DNA of 64,000 nucleotides, from contig DF237433.1 in assembly GCA_000708835.1 (NCBI GenBank), forward strand, positions 1 through 64,000. Direction: 5' to 3'. This document shows positions 11,416-24,000 of this stretch, one piece after another (the stretch's first letter is position 1; each line of letters opens with the position of its first letter). A model generated the notes under the pieces. That model was not told the origin of the DNA. It worked only from the letters and a program-made list of their open reading frames with translations, and searched no databases. The DNA comes from Klebsormidium nitens. Its lineage: Eukaryota; Streptophyta; Klebsormidiophyceae; Klebsormidiales; Klebsormidiaceae. The position numbers and the translations under genes are program-made.

Positions 11416-11796
11416 ATGCAACAAAAACGATCGCCCGCTGTTCGATTTGTATACACAGATAGACGTCACAATATGCGTCATTTGTTGGATGAGGTCAAGT
11501 GTTATGACTTGGATTCAGAGCGTGTCGAAATGTGGATCGAACGAGGATTGTACATTCGATCGATTAAAAGTGCGGATCTAAGAAGGGGGGTGTTGCTGAT
11601 TCTAGCACGTGCTATGGAACCGGTGTCAAAGACAACCACTCTAGGTTCTCTGACGACTTTTCTTGACGCTGCGATAAGATCTCCATATAAAGAAGTCAGA
11701 TACTCGGCGCAAGACGTCAATCTGATCTTATACACAGCGGAGCAAGTGCTTGATAACGGCGTTGAACGAGGCTATACAGAAGTTATTGAAACGTGA
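11416..11796 (+). CDS. Unknown small protein of the element
   Basis: 126 aa, ATG to TGA, no family recognised. It is mixed charged and hydrophobic and probably helical, with no signal peptide or membrane segment. It ends with QVLDNGVERGYTEVIET, and the DNA for this end is the template-like half of the upstream tandem units, so the array appears to have formed from duplications spanning the ends of the two plus-strand genes. It ends 30 bp from the end of the convergent spliced primase-helicase. Confidence 0.5.
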   Translation: MQQKRSPAVRFVYTDRRHNMRHLLDEVKCYDLDSERVEMWIERGLYIRSIKSADLRRGVLLILARAMEPVSKTTTLGSLTTFLDAAIRSPYKEVRYSAQDVNLILYTAEQVLDNGVERGYTEVIET

Positions 11797-11826
11797 CTCG
11801 TACTCCAATGAGAGACTATACATATG

Positions 11827-14800
11827 CTATCTCTCTACGATACTCTCTTTTGTTGGCGTATTGAGCTGGAATCCCCGATAACCCCGGACTGTGTGCCCCG
11901 GGTTGGCGAATCTTAGCTTGGATGGCTTGTCCGGGCCCTCCAGCCCCTTCTTCTTGCAAGGATCCGCGAACTTCCGATCATTGTGGATCTGTGGCACGTC
12001 GCTGTCGCCGAATCTCACGCCGTCGACCAACCTGTCCGGGTTGTTATATGCGTCCATGAGACTGCGTGTGGACTCGAAAGCCTTGATGTTCATTTTGCCT
12101 TCCTCCTGAAGGAAAGCCGCGAACGGATCGTTTTCCTGCTCCCAGGAGTGCATGTACGCCTTGCTGCTCTCCGGCATGTCAAGAAGCTTCTTCCCACTTG
12201 CGTACCAGTCCTTGGCACCTTGCACCAGAAATACCAATAGCTTCTCGGGCTCTGCCTTCAAGATGTCTTCCAATGCGAGGTCCCGGATTCCATGAAATGG
12301 GTTGTCCGGGTTGTAGCCCGGTTCGTCCGGATAGAAAAAGCGCATTGGAAATACAAGCGTCAAGAGGCGTCGCTTGAGCGCTATCGTCCAGGTCTTCACT
12401 CGAGGAGGGTAGTTGGAGCAGAGAATGTGCTGCAGATGGAACATATCGTGCATAAGCTCGTGAACGCGTTCTTGACACTCATGAAGAAGGCAGTTTTATA
12501 AGGTGGTGAGTAGGTGTCAACGTCCATGGACGGCACAGACGGCTAGGACAGCATAATTCGAAAGCCCTCGAAATCTGGTCTCGGCCCGAATATCTCCATC
12601 GAGGCCCATGGACAGCTGTGCTGTCCATCAAGACGAGGCTCCATCTACAAAATGCGCTTCATGGACGACACAGACGGCTAGGACAGCATAATTAAAAAGC
12701 CCTCGAAATCTAGTCCTGGCTCGAAGATCTGCATCGAGGCTCCTGGACAGCTGTGCTGTCCACCAAGATGAGTCTCCATCTACAAGATGCTCTTCACGGA
12801 CGGCACAGACGGCTAGGACAGCATAGTTGGGAAAAGCCTCCATATCTGGTCTCGGCCCCGAAGATCTGCATTGAGCTCCCTAGAGGACAGCTGTGCTGTC
12901 CATCAAGACGAGTCTCCATCTACCAATTGCTCTTCAAGGACGGCACAGACGGCGAGGACAGCATGGGCGGACCTTGCCGAGAATGCGAAGAGCCTTCAAC
13001 AACAGAGTTGTTCTTTGAAAGTTCTCATATATTAAAGAAAGCTTTCCGAGCACGATTACATCAGCTTTCCGCAGAAAGAAGATACGGCTCCGCCAGCATC
13101 AGATACCGGTGACTTACCAGCTGAGTTGTGGCAAATGTGACGTAATCCGAGTAGAGCGCTCTACTCGTGATAAAGGCCTCTCCGATCAACCGCTTCACGT
13201 TGGCCTCTGAAAACTCATCCGTATCTTCCGTCTCCGAGCATACAGCGAAACGAATGTTTCGTAAACCTGGAAAACAAACGTGTTCAAGACCTTCCGGATA
13301 TCGCACACACCAATAAGACATTCTTAGGCACGATTCGCTGGTAATCGATCAAACATTTATCTTGAGATGAGCTTCGTACAAAAACTAGCTCTATCACTGA
13401 GCGCTTGAAACAGAACGGCAACGAGTTGATATACAGTTGGGCATAATCTTTTTCAAGCGCAATAGCAATCGTCGTTACCGAAGCTTCGTATCCTAGCACA
13501 CATATTTCTGACCGTGAGTTGCTCACCTGCTTCCGCTGGATTTGCAGCACCTTTACCGAGCGGCCGTTGCCCCTTGGACGTCACAAGCATGTCCTTCGAG
13601 ACGTCCTTGTAGAACGGGCCGATCACTCGCTTCAGCATAGCCAACAAAAGGCTCTTTCCCGCTCCGCCCTCGCCGATCATCGTCAACATGACCTGGTTGG
13701 ACGTGTGCCCCGTGATGCCGTATCCAAGAATGCGCTGGAGATAAGCAAGCGCCTCCGAAGTGTGCGTGATTTGACGAAGAAACTCTCCCGTTCTGCCCAA
13801 CGGCGTAGCAAGCCCAGTCGACGGCCACCAGACGGGGAGCTTGAAAGACCACAAAAACTGCAAGACAATACAGAAAAGAACAATAACCAAACGCAATGCA
13901 GGACTTTGCAATTCTCTCAAGCATTTGCATCAACTATGCAATCCAGATGGGTCCGTTGGTAACGTAATTATGGTCATCATACAAAAAAACGCCACATGCT
14001 ATTCGAACTTGTGGCGGGGACATGAAAAGGAGCACATTTCAGAACGTTGGCAGTGTGCATGATTGCTGACAAAAAAGACACTATGAAATGCTTTGCTCAA
14101 GAAGAAGCGGCCCCCAAGTCAATAAAGTCCGGCCAATTCGAGTGGAGTTTCAAACAAAGTTAACAGCAGCCTCAAATACCCACCTTCGGATGGTGTGGCA
14201 CCAGGATACCGCTCTTAAGCAGTATGACTCCGTTTTGAAGAGGAAGCGCATCTCTGTTGGTATTCAACGACTCTTCAAATGCCGTCTCCAAGCAATACCC
14301 TTTCAGAGTTGTCATGATCTGGCTCATCTTGGCGTTGAAGTTGAAGTTCACGAGCTTCTCCTTCGTAGACTTTTTCTCCTCCTCCGCTTGCGAACTCTTG
14401 CCGTCGGCATCCGACGCAGCCTCCTTTTTCTTCTCCTTTTCTTTCTCCGTCTCCTTTTTATACGCCTTGCTAATCTTGTTGAGCTCTCCGCGGCAAATTT
14501 GGCTCGCAAGTCGTCCATTCACGTCCACCCCCCAAACCGATCCGTCATAATAAAACCACTTTTCGTTGCAGAAAACGAGCTTGAAACCCGTGTACGTTTG
14601 CAAGCGGTCGATGATCAATGCCCCTCCTTCATCACCTGGAAGAAATGTCTTCGACTTGTCATTGGCAAGCAATAGATTGGCGAGTGGCAGCCTCACGTCT
14701 GTATTCACGCGCGGCGAGACACTTTTCCTAGGAGGCGATTCGAGCACGACTAATTGCAAGTCATGCATTCGAGATTTTCGTTTCAAAAACAGTCCTTGAT

Positions 14801-17800
14801 CTCGAAGCTCTTCAATTCTTTCTTGAAAGGTTAACACAAGAGACGCATATTGGCTCAGGTCTGCATTATCGCGAAAGTTCTGCTTTCAAGAGGTTGACGT
14901 TGTAAGCAAACCTCGTGCACTTGTGACTGGGGGGCACCGAGGGGCGCACTGGCGGGGTCCCTCGAATTTGACTTCGTCCGCCAAATGGCCGAAGTCATGT
15001 TTTTCCAATTGGAAGTCCGTCCAACTTGGACAAACCTCTAGATCTTTTGACTTGATAGCAACTAGTCATAATGTTGTTTGAAGCACGGCTTACCCGCCGA
15101 AACCGAGAGGTTCTGTCGCAAAAACCAGAGGGGGAGCAGTTCTCGACTCTCGTACAATCGATCGCGATCGCTGTTCAGCGGAGAAGCGTCGGAATAAGCT
15201 GCGGCCACCGGGAAGCGAAGACGCCCGAGTTTTTTGTTTCGCTTGCTGTCGCCAGTCTTGCACCGTTGGCTGTGGCATACGTAGGTGATCTCTGTTCCTC
15301 TTCTGAGCAGACCAAAATTGTTGCTGCTGTGCGGCTGCGCCCCCTCCTCTGCATACGGACACACCCGCCCTCCCACATCATTTCGCCAGTGGTACATCAC
15401 GGCCCCAAAACCGGCAGCCGTGCTCGGCTCCGCCTTCGAGAAGACAGAGGAGTTGTCGCCGAAACTGCTGAGCATGCCTCGCATTGCCTTGACCACGTCT
15501 TGCTGCAGCTCAAGATCCATTAGGTCCGGCGCCTCAAATTCCGCATTGGCTCTCGCGCTAGGCACGGGCGCACTGGAAAGCTCGGGTGGCCCTTTCGAGC
15601 GTTGCCCAGAACGCCTCGACACCCGCTCGTTGAGAATCTCGATCAACCAATTCGGGAGAGGGGGCAAATCTTTTGCTGGGGGGAGCTCGCCTCCTCCAAC
15701 GACTAAATATCGTGCCGTCTCACCGAGTCGCTCATATGACGACGGGGGGCATGCGATCATGCCGTTTGAGCTAACACCCCTCATGTCGACTCCCACCTTC
15801 TTCAAAACCGCCTTTCTAGATTCCGGATCTCCGACTCTCAGCTCTAGCTTTGCAAAGTGGGTCGGTGTCTCCGCGCCCAGCCCCGACTCGAGACTTCTCT
15901 GATGAGAGAAGTAGATGTGCACTCCCCCGCTGCCCGTGCGCACCCGGGGAGCATCAAACGCGCCGTGCTCGGTTTCCCAGAATGCTAGCTGCTCCATGCC
16001 CCTGTCACCGACGTCAAAGTCGAGCACGACAATTCCGGACGCTGCCGTGTTGATCAGCAGCGTGTTGTCAGAGGGGTGGAAGTAGCGGTTGATCAGGCAA
16101 TTTGCTAAGGTAGATGCCGGCCAATCTCGTGGAGGAACCATGCATTTTTTTCCCTTCTTGGAGTTCCACTTGGTGTTTGCCGTGAATACCACATAGCCTT
16201 TTGCAACCAAGTCGCGAGCCGCAATCTCCTGCACAACAAACACAGGATTGTAACCTTGTTGAAAGCCTACCGCACAAGTTCATCTGACTATGTGACCACG
16301 ACCGACGACTGCTAAGCCGAACCAAACGTACGGGTAAATCTCAAAGTGTTGTCCCAACCGTGGTCGGCGAAATCGAAATCGCGAGCTACTTTCTCAAACT
16401 GCTGTCCCAGCCGTCCAAGCCGTCCATGAAGACGAGTTCGTAGATGAGACTTCCTCTACATGGACAGCACTCCCGTCCTTGGTCGGCAAAACCGAAAAGC
16501 AAGCTGCTTTTTTAAAGTGCTGTCCCAGCCGTCCAAGCTGTCCAAGAAGACAGCTTTGTAACTGCGACTCCCTGTAGATGGACAACACTCCTGTCCGCGG
16601 ACGGCCTAGTCAACATCGTCAGCTATTCCGAAGTGCTGTCCATAAAGGGGAATTGAGTGAAGAGGGACGCTCCTTCAGCTGCACTCGAGTAAGTTCAACT
16701 CACCATTGCACTTGCTCCCATCACTCTTTCTTGGTCCGCGAGACGATGGTTCTGAGCGGAATCAACCGGCAGTGGACAATCGTCCAGCATCTCCTTGTCC
16801 GATGCCGTCTCCTCGTCGTCCGTTTCAGAAGATTCGTCGTCCGCACCTTCGCAATTATCACCGCACTCTGATGAAGCCGAGTCGGAACTGCCCGGCCCCT
16901 GCATCCAAATGGTAATATTGCTGAGGCAGCCTGTCACAAAAGGCCCAATGCTTTCCGGAGCCGAACAGGTAAACTGCAACAGGTTTTCGAGAAGGCATGC
17001 CATTACAGCAAGGTGGGTGTCGCATAAAATTTTCGCCGCGGCTGACGAATTTCCTTCCTTAAACGGGTTTAATGTGACATATGGAAGCACGGCCCTTGGG
17101 AGCAACTTGACTGGAGATGGGCAGATTGTGTTTGTTTACGACAGGCCTATCCAATCGGTGGAGGTTATCAAATTGGAGGGTCCAGACCAGCGCACCTGGG
17201 CCAAGGACGATGAAGACTTCCAAGATTCTAAAGGCTTGTCGCGTGCAGAACACAGCTACCCCTGAAGCCGCTCATTAGAAGATATCTTACACATCCTCCT
17301 TAGCTTCCAAAATTGTCTGAGACGGCGACGAATAGACACACGCAACGATGCATCCTTACGCTAGCATCCTCTGCCCCCATCACTTTGATATTGGCAGTCG
17401 AGTGTGCTCCTTCAACCCGACTTGCCGTCTGCTCGCTCGTCGCCCCTCCCTCATTCTCTGATTCGCCACTATGCTTGCGTTTTCGGCCCCGCGCCTGGCC
17501 CGCAACTTCCTGCATCAATCGCACACATCGTCACAAATCAGATCACACCGGATGATTAGCTTTTTCAAGGCCAATGACGGTGGCAAAGCCGAATCGAAAT
17601 TGTGAGCTATTTCCGAAGTGCTGTCCGAACCGTCCAAGCTGTCCATGAAGACAAATTCGTAGTTGAGAGTTCCTCTAGATGGACAGCAGTCCCGTCCGCA
17701 GGCCGGCGAGGCCGGAATCGATATTGTGAGCTCCTTCCAAAGTGCTGTCCGAACCGTCCATGGAGACGAAACTGTAGTAGATGGCGTCTCTCCATGGACA

Positions 17801-18208
17801 GCACTGCGGTCAGCGCTTGGTGGGTCTCTTTGGCGGCATGACTGTCGACAAGAAGAACTACAAGATTGGAAGATTCTGAAAGCGCTGTCCATGCTGTCCA
17901 TGCCGTCCATGGACACGAAAACTGTAGAAGATGACGCCTCTCCATGGACAACACTGCTGTCAGCGCTTGGCAACATGGATGCATTGATTTCAAACCAATC
18001 TGACCTGAGGCGCAGATCCCCCCACTCTAATTGAAAAAGTAAAGCTCATCTCAAAGCAAACGTTAAGAAGATTACCCACCATCTGATCTGCTCGAAGCTC
18101 TCTTCTCTGGTCCGCACGACGATGAGCATGGGCAGTTTCAACTGATGGGAGGCGGTTGTCACTGTTTCTAGCAGAAGACGCTGCTCGTTGCGACGAGGCT
18201 TTGGAGTC
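11827..18208 (-). CDS. Intron-bearing PrimPol-D5 primase-helicase with extra N-terminal exons
   Basis: Exons, minus strand: 18208-18080, 17509-17360, 16898-16704, 16228-15094, 14860-14184, 13857-13527, 13266-13118, 12429-11827. All borders are GT-AG and every junction keeps phase, giving about 1120 codons without a stop. The first three exons are phase 0 and low-complexity: basic (ARGRKRKH, a possible nuclear signal), then acidic (DDESSETDDEE). PrimPol follows: LDFDVGDRG, GSGGVHIYFSH, GVDMRG, then a zinc-knuckle region. A Lys/Glu-rich coiled insert (about 14370-14480) precedes the SF3 helicase: Walker A GEGGAGKS, FAVCSETED, and LCSNYPP. It is paralogous to the intronless 6607-3782 gene. The 5' end is unresolved, and the three upstream exons are less certain than the rest. 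Confidence 0.75.
12510..12975. repeat. Four tandem copies of a ~125-bp hairpin repeat inside an intron
   Basis: Units begin near 12523, 12661, 12795 and 12937 with 'gacggcacagacggc.aggacagcat'. Each holds 'ggacagctgtgctgtcc'-like self-complementary sequence and 'gagtctccatctac'. The array fills most of the last intron (13117-12430) of the spliced primase-helicase. The family is the same as the 16.4-19.5 kb copies, in the reverse orientation. Confidence 0.75.
16390..16650. repeat. Hairpin repeat family, copies in primase-helicase intron
   Basis: Tandem units of about 115 bp with arms like GTGCTGTCC and GGACAGCAC, and the internal run 'agccgtccaagc.gtcca'. They lie within the intron between 16704 and 16228. 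Likely a MITE- or satellite-like family. Confidence 0.65.
17600..17965. repeat. Hairpin repeat family, three more units
   Basis: Units near 17618, 17740 and 17880 start with '(g/c)tgctgtccga' or 'gctgtccatgctgtcc' and end with 'atggacagca' or 'atggacaaca'. They lie in the intron between the exons ending at 18080 and starting at 17509. Further partial units are at 18585-18670 and 19455-19540. Confidence 0.65.
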
Positions 18209-21044
18209 CTGCATGAAGGAAGTGCATGAAAGGTTGCCGCTTTTTGATTCCCAAAAGCTGGCACCAAAAAGTTGCAGGAATTGCCGGCCTGGATTACACA
18301 GCAGACCGCAAGAGCACGCTGCACCTTCTCGAGACTTCAAGCTATTCGTCGTAACTCGGGTATAGCTTTAAAATTCTGAACGTTGTGGCCAGTATCGTGT
18401 TGAAAGCGACTTTTTGCAGTGAACCCCACAAGGCTCACAAGGCAGACAACACCATCGTCCATCAAGACGGCCATTCTATTCAAAGAAACAGCCTCGGTGG
18501 ACTGCACGGACAGCCAAGACAACACTCTCGAAATCTCAAAGGATTTCAAACACTGTCAACGATCGTAGATTCTTAAGTCAGGACCGCGGAGCCGGACAGC
18601 ACTGCCGTCCATGGAGACAAAAGTTATTTTAGAAAGTGTCTCCATGGACACCGCGGACAGCGTGGACAAGACTTTGCAAATTTCACAGAAAGCCACAATC
18701 CACTGAGTGGAACGAGATTTTAGTAAAAGTAGCTCGCTGGAACTTGAATCACCCAGAAGTAGGGATGCTTGAGGCGCCGGGGCTTCAAACAATTTGTAGC
18801 CAGTATTCGAGGCAGGAAAAACTTTAAAGCAGTGCAATCACCTACAAAGAAGGGACCTGGCTGGGTGGCAAAGGGAGCTGTATTCTGCTTCACTGGGCCC
18901 CACATCGTGGACCAAGAAGCAAGCAGCACTTGGGGGACTGACCTTATCTACTGAACTCAAGACTCCATGACTGGCAGCGGTCTTCTCTAAAGTAGGCCCC
19001 CAGAAGATGAGTGTAGCAAAACACGTACCTGCGCAACGGTTGCATGAGAAGAATGCACCATAACCTGCCCAGGGTCTTTTTCACCACCTGTTCCCTGAAA
19101 CTTCTCCTTCGACATGACACAATTTGGGAGCGCCGCAGCCTCTGATGCAGGGTGGTCGCCATTTACTAAGGCTCCATCTCCACCATTCATGAGTCCACTC
19201 AAGCACAGGGTTCTTCTCAATGCTTTATCCGTTCCTCTAACAATGTTACAAATCAGACCCTTGAGGAATATCGCTCATGACGGAACTCTTCAATGCCTTC
19301 TCGCTTCTCATGCGAATGCAGACCAAAGATTGAAAACTTTGCCGCCCTAGACAGCTGGAAGACAAGGTCACAAGATTATCACTACGGCGACTAGGCCCTT
19401 GGTGGCTAGCCCAACTAAAGCAAGATATTCAACCACTTTTTTGGAGAGTTGCGGGAAGTGCTGTCCGAGCCGTCCAAGCCGTCTACCTTAGCGGAACTTG
19501 TAGATGGACTCGACACTCGATGGACACAGTGCTGTCTATGAAGACCTTGATCTGCGGGCTTGATATTCGGAATATTGAAGTTTTCAAGAACTCTGGGACT
19601 GTCGAGGCGCTCCTGTGGTTTTTGGATCTTAAGAAGTTGGAAATGAGGAAAGTTGGGAATGAGGATTTTGATTTGAAATTCTGGATTTTATAGGCTCGCA
19701 GACGGGCAGCTCCTGCGGTCCGGTCCGGTCTCCAGGCCACTCATGCGCGCACGTACGAGCCCCGAAAGGCCAGAATTTTCCCTCGGTCCGGTCCCGAGGC
19801 CACGTACAAGCCCCGAAAGGCAGGATTTGTATCGGACCGAAGGAGACACTGGGAAGGTGGCAAGAATGCTGAGTCGGGCCGAAATACGTACGCAGCTGCC
19901 ACGTACGGCACGGCGTCTGCTATTCGTCGGACCGTCCACCCCCAAGTTAGCGGGTCGGTTTGCCCATCCGGACCGTTTTTGGGGACCGAGGCGCGGTGCG
20001 GCACCGGGTCTCGCCGAAAAGGGGTGACACGTGTATGGTTGTCCATTTTATGCCGTTAACAGATTGTTATTTGCCCACGTGTCCCCCCTCTTCCATTTCT
20101 GCCGGTGGCCTTGAGATTCCGCTATGGGTTCCGTCCGACCGGGTCTGTTCCCGAGTGGGACATTCTTGAGGGCCGAAATATGCGCCTCGCACATTTTACC
20201 ACGTATGCTGCGTAGGGCCCGATACGTATACGCGATTTTTGGCCATATGTGGACGCATTATTGACCTCCTCGCCCAAACTTGGCCTCGAATGCAGCGGAC
20301 AAGTCCAAGTTGCGGTTTTCTAAGCTTGGACCCACAGCTTTACAGAAAATTTTAAAATGAGATCAACGTCCTCCTTTGCTCGACCCTACTGACCTTTCAT
20401 CGGTTTGCATGGTGCATAATTTTTTAGGAAATTGCGGCTGCCGCACCGTCAACTGCATCAAGAATATGTGGAATGCTAAGCTCGCCATGCTCATGCACAT
20501 CTAACATGCGGCATTGACTCGCACGTAGCTTGTCTAATGTGTTGCATGCATTGACGGAACTTCCGGTGATCAAAGGAGCTGCTTTGGCATGTCGATCAAA
20601 GATTTCTAAAGGCATACATCGAAGTATAAGTATGTGTCGCTCCTTCGTTCTAAAACGCGTCTTATTGCACTTGATACCCATACAAGCTCACCATTCTCCT
20701 GCCCGCTAAATGCAAGATGCTCCCATATGCATGCGGACTACTCTCCGGAACGATCAAAGCCCACCCCTCAGAGACATGTTAGAATTGACATACTCGTACG
20801 TGCGCTTATCAAACCGCCTCTACCGTTCGCAAATAAAGATGTGAGGTATGTGAGGCATTCAGGCTGCTCACAGCCGGAATAGTGCACACGGAGGATCCAC
20901 AAACGTTGTAAATAAGTCTGTATCAAAGACAGGAGCTGAGTCAAGATGTCCACATTGATTTGTTCCATCTGACGTTGCCCTTGTGCAGCAACCAGATGTC
21001 CCGAGCACCACCCTCGAGGCGAAAGAATGGCGCGTCACGGCTCC
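18209..21044. other. Mostly non-coding stretch between two minus-strand genes
   Basis: Holds hairpin-repeat fragments (18585-18670, 19455-19540) and one possible further phase-0 exon of the spliced primase-helicase ending at a gtacgt donor near 19030. It also has one copy of a dispersed repeat at 19990-20080, shared with 25085-25165. No complete gene was recognised. Short frames here lack family features. Confidence 0.4.
19985..20080 (+). repeat. Dispersed repeat, copy 1
   Basis: Contains 'caccgggtctcgccgaaa', 'gacacgtg' and 'ttttatgccgttaacagat'. The same blocks in the same order occur at about 25085-25170. The family is unknown; it may be a solo LTR or other non-autonomous element. Confidence 0.55.
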
Positions 21045-24000
21045 TCAAAAGCTGACTTCAAGTGCAAACTGCTTAACCGCGTTCCTCACTGCCGCAATCC
21101 CAGTACACTGCTTGATTTCAGATCCCTGGAACTTCATGAAGGAGTCGGAGGGCAGGGTAAAGCAAAGCTCAACAGCCCCGGGCCCGTTCTGCTGGAGGAA
21201 CTCGATGGCCTTCTTCAACCCAGCGCCTTTCAGGTCGTGCCTCTTGCTAACCGTTATCTGGAACAAGACGTTCGGCTGCACTGCAGAATCCACAGACTCG
21301 TTTGTCCTGCTCCGGGGTCTCAAATACTGCCCGTTTTGCTTGCCCTGAATATCTTGCCAACTGTCAAAGATGAAGGGGGCTGCACCAGGAGGAGGGTTAA
21401 GAATCTTGATCGAGGTGGTCAACAACGGGTCGGACAGCTCCCTTATCCTAAATCGCCCGCCCTGGATTAGTCTGGCGTGGCAGAACCCCTCCCACAGGTT
21501 GCCCCTCAGAGCTCCGACGGAGCCCTCCCCTTCTGATGAGCTCAGGAACATTCTCAGGTTTTCCTTCTCATTCTTCCAAAGTTGATACGCAACCCTATGG
21601 GTCACGTAGACCGAAGCCATCTCCATCACGGTCGTCTCGAAGTCTTCCCGGACGCGAAGATGGAGCAATTTATGGCTCGCTTCATTGGGAGCCGCTTCTG
21701 ACCCGACTGACTCGACGAGAACCTTCAGAGACGTGCGGCAGATGGCCTGCTCGAGGAGAGCCTGAGCATCCGAGTCCACCTTCTCTAGAACAAACCGCGG
21801 TATGCCACCCCATCTGCAGGATCAGGAGGATCTTGCAAAGCATCAGCGACTTTTGGATAGCATTCAAAGGACCTGTCCATTATAGATCGCAAGAAATAAG
21901 AATAGCATTCGAAGGACCTGTGTATCATCGACCCCATGAGAGCATGCGATTCCTAGGAGTAAAAAGCAAAAGCTTTCCTGACATATTCTGATGTGAATGT
22001 TCCTCGATGGAGATATAAGCAACCTGCAAGTCCGTACCTGTCGTACCGGACCTTTGACTCGTCAGGATCGAGATCTGGGAAGACGCCTGCTTGACAACTC
22101 TCCAGTTCCTCCCACGTCCACACGTCCATGTAGCGCATCCGATAACCCCCCGTTTTCCAGGGCTCCTGCCAACAACAAGAAGGGCATATAAGCTTCCAAG
22201 ACAAACCACCAAGCAGATCGTCAGATCAAGCCTTGACGAGTCCAAGAACTTAAACGTACAAATCTTGAGAGGTTGCTGCTTAGGTGTCCACAAAATTCCA
22301 GCATGCCTCACCTTGTAAATTCGTGGATCCGGGGATGTAACCAGGACCATCTGTGCCCCGTCTGGCATGTCGCCAACGTCCATCGGGTTGAGACCGTCTA
22401 CCAGATACCTGCAATCAGCAGAAGCTTTTTAGATCGATTTTGTCCCAGTTGTGAAACCCCAGAAGCAACATTCTACCGGGCTCATACAGCAATTGCAGAG
22501 CAACAGATACAAACAAATTATGCTTCAACATGCGACCACATCGTCCAGAATCACACATACCTCACTTCGGGCCGGCTCAGCTGATCTGCAAGGGACTTCT
22601 CGTCCAGCAGAAAGCATCCGTCTTTCGTAAGCAGCGTCGGCCTTGAACAGAATCCCCGCTTGACAACCACGACAGGCGGTGGCGGGTCTTCAGTTGCCCA
22701 CTGGTACAGGAGCAGGTATCCAAATATAGATTTCCCTATTCCTGCAAGGAAACATACTCGGCTACACTTTGTGCAGTCTGGATGCGGCCTCAGAATCTCC
22801 AAAAGAGGCGAAAGTAAAGAGCTCACGGAACATAGCCCAAACCCCTTCTCAGAGACAAAAACATGTGCCTTTTTCTCACCTGGGTTGCCGATGATCGCCA
22901 CTGCCCCGTTCTTTTTCTTCCCCTTGCTATCTTCTTGCGCAAACAGCCTTGACACTTCCCTCTGTAAAGATGGATAGCAGGCTCGAAGGTACAACTGGCT
23001 GCCGAGCTTCGCTTTCCCTAGAAAGTTGGTCCCCTTAGCAAGTGTCAAGACCTTTCCATCATCGGACCAAGCGGCATGCGGCAGAGCCGCCCAGAAGTCC
23101 GACAATGCTTGCGGAGGCACTGAAACTGCACAGGAAAAAAGAAAAGTTCCTTCCAGTAAGCACGATTGTGCAGTCGAAGGGTCTTCAGACTTGCACCGTA
23201 AGGTGATCTCAAGCAACCTTACCAAGACCAGCAGACGCCTCTAGGCAAGGATTGCACAAGCAGGCTGACCCTCCCATTTTGTGTAGCAGCCCAGCTCAAC
23301 TTGAGGCGGCTGGATGACGGCCAACCTATGCGCAAACAGACGCTCTAGCCCAGCCAAGAATCCAATATCTGCAGGTACTCACTGTCTGCAGAGGTACTTG
23401 GCCCAGCGGTTGCTGCACAAGATCAACAGCATTTGTCAAGTACCATAGAAGAGGCTTCCGCAGATGCCAATCCAAGCGTTCCGCTTCCATCCAGCCGCAG
23501 CGGCCAAGCTGACAGTATCTTCCTGCCCTGTCCTTGCAATCAACGCTGTTGCACGATTCTGCACAACTTGCGGGCTCGTCAGCATCTGAGCATGCGCCTG
23601 ACCCAAGCACAGATAGTCATTATGAGCCTGACTTCCTGCTAGAAGCAGCAAGCTGATTGGTGCACTCGCACACGCCGGGCAATGTCTTGCAGCAAGCAGA
23701 GGTTGTAGTGCATGCTTCTGCCAGGCATCTTATGTGGCGGATGCTCAGATCAGGGAGAACGTACAATCATCCCAAAGAAAGAATGAAATACCTGGCCTGG
23801 CAGGTGAAATGCACTTGCACAGGTTTTATGTCAAGAAAATGTTGTTGTTGACAGATGAAAGCCTTCTGACTGGGTGTCTTTTGGGAGGACCATGCTCCCA
23901 TAAAAACCAACGAACCGGAGGGGTGGTGTACATCACTGCGTCTACCATGACCCAGAGAGCTCAGGCACTCTGCCCTATTGTAGGCATGCGCAACTTCAAT

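Larger units (their letters stand above)
3782..11796. mobile_element. Virus-like mobile element with primase-helicase, tyrosine recombinases and iteron array (boundaries approximate)
   Basis: Five minus-strand genes (9087 to 3782) are packed with gaps of about 20-150 bp and no introns, unlike the intron-rich neighbours. Two small plus-strand genes flank an iteron array. The combination of a PrimPol-D5 helicase with tyrosine recombinases and a basic DNA-binding protein is known from Polinton-like viruses, NCLDV-related elements and their satellites. No capsid, packaging ATPase, family-B polymerase or protease gene was seen, so this is either a capsid-less plasmid- or transposon-like element or the remnant of a larger virus. 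In-frame stops in two genes point to decay. Edges are set by the outermost genes, not by confirmed terminal repeats. Confidence 0.55.
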
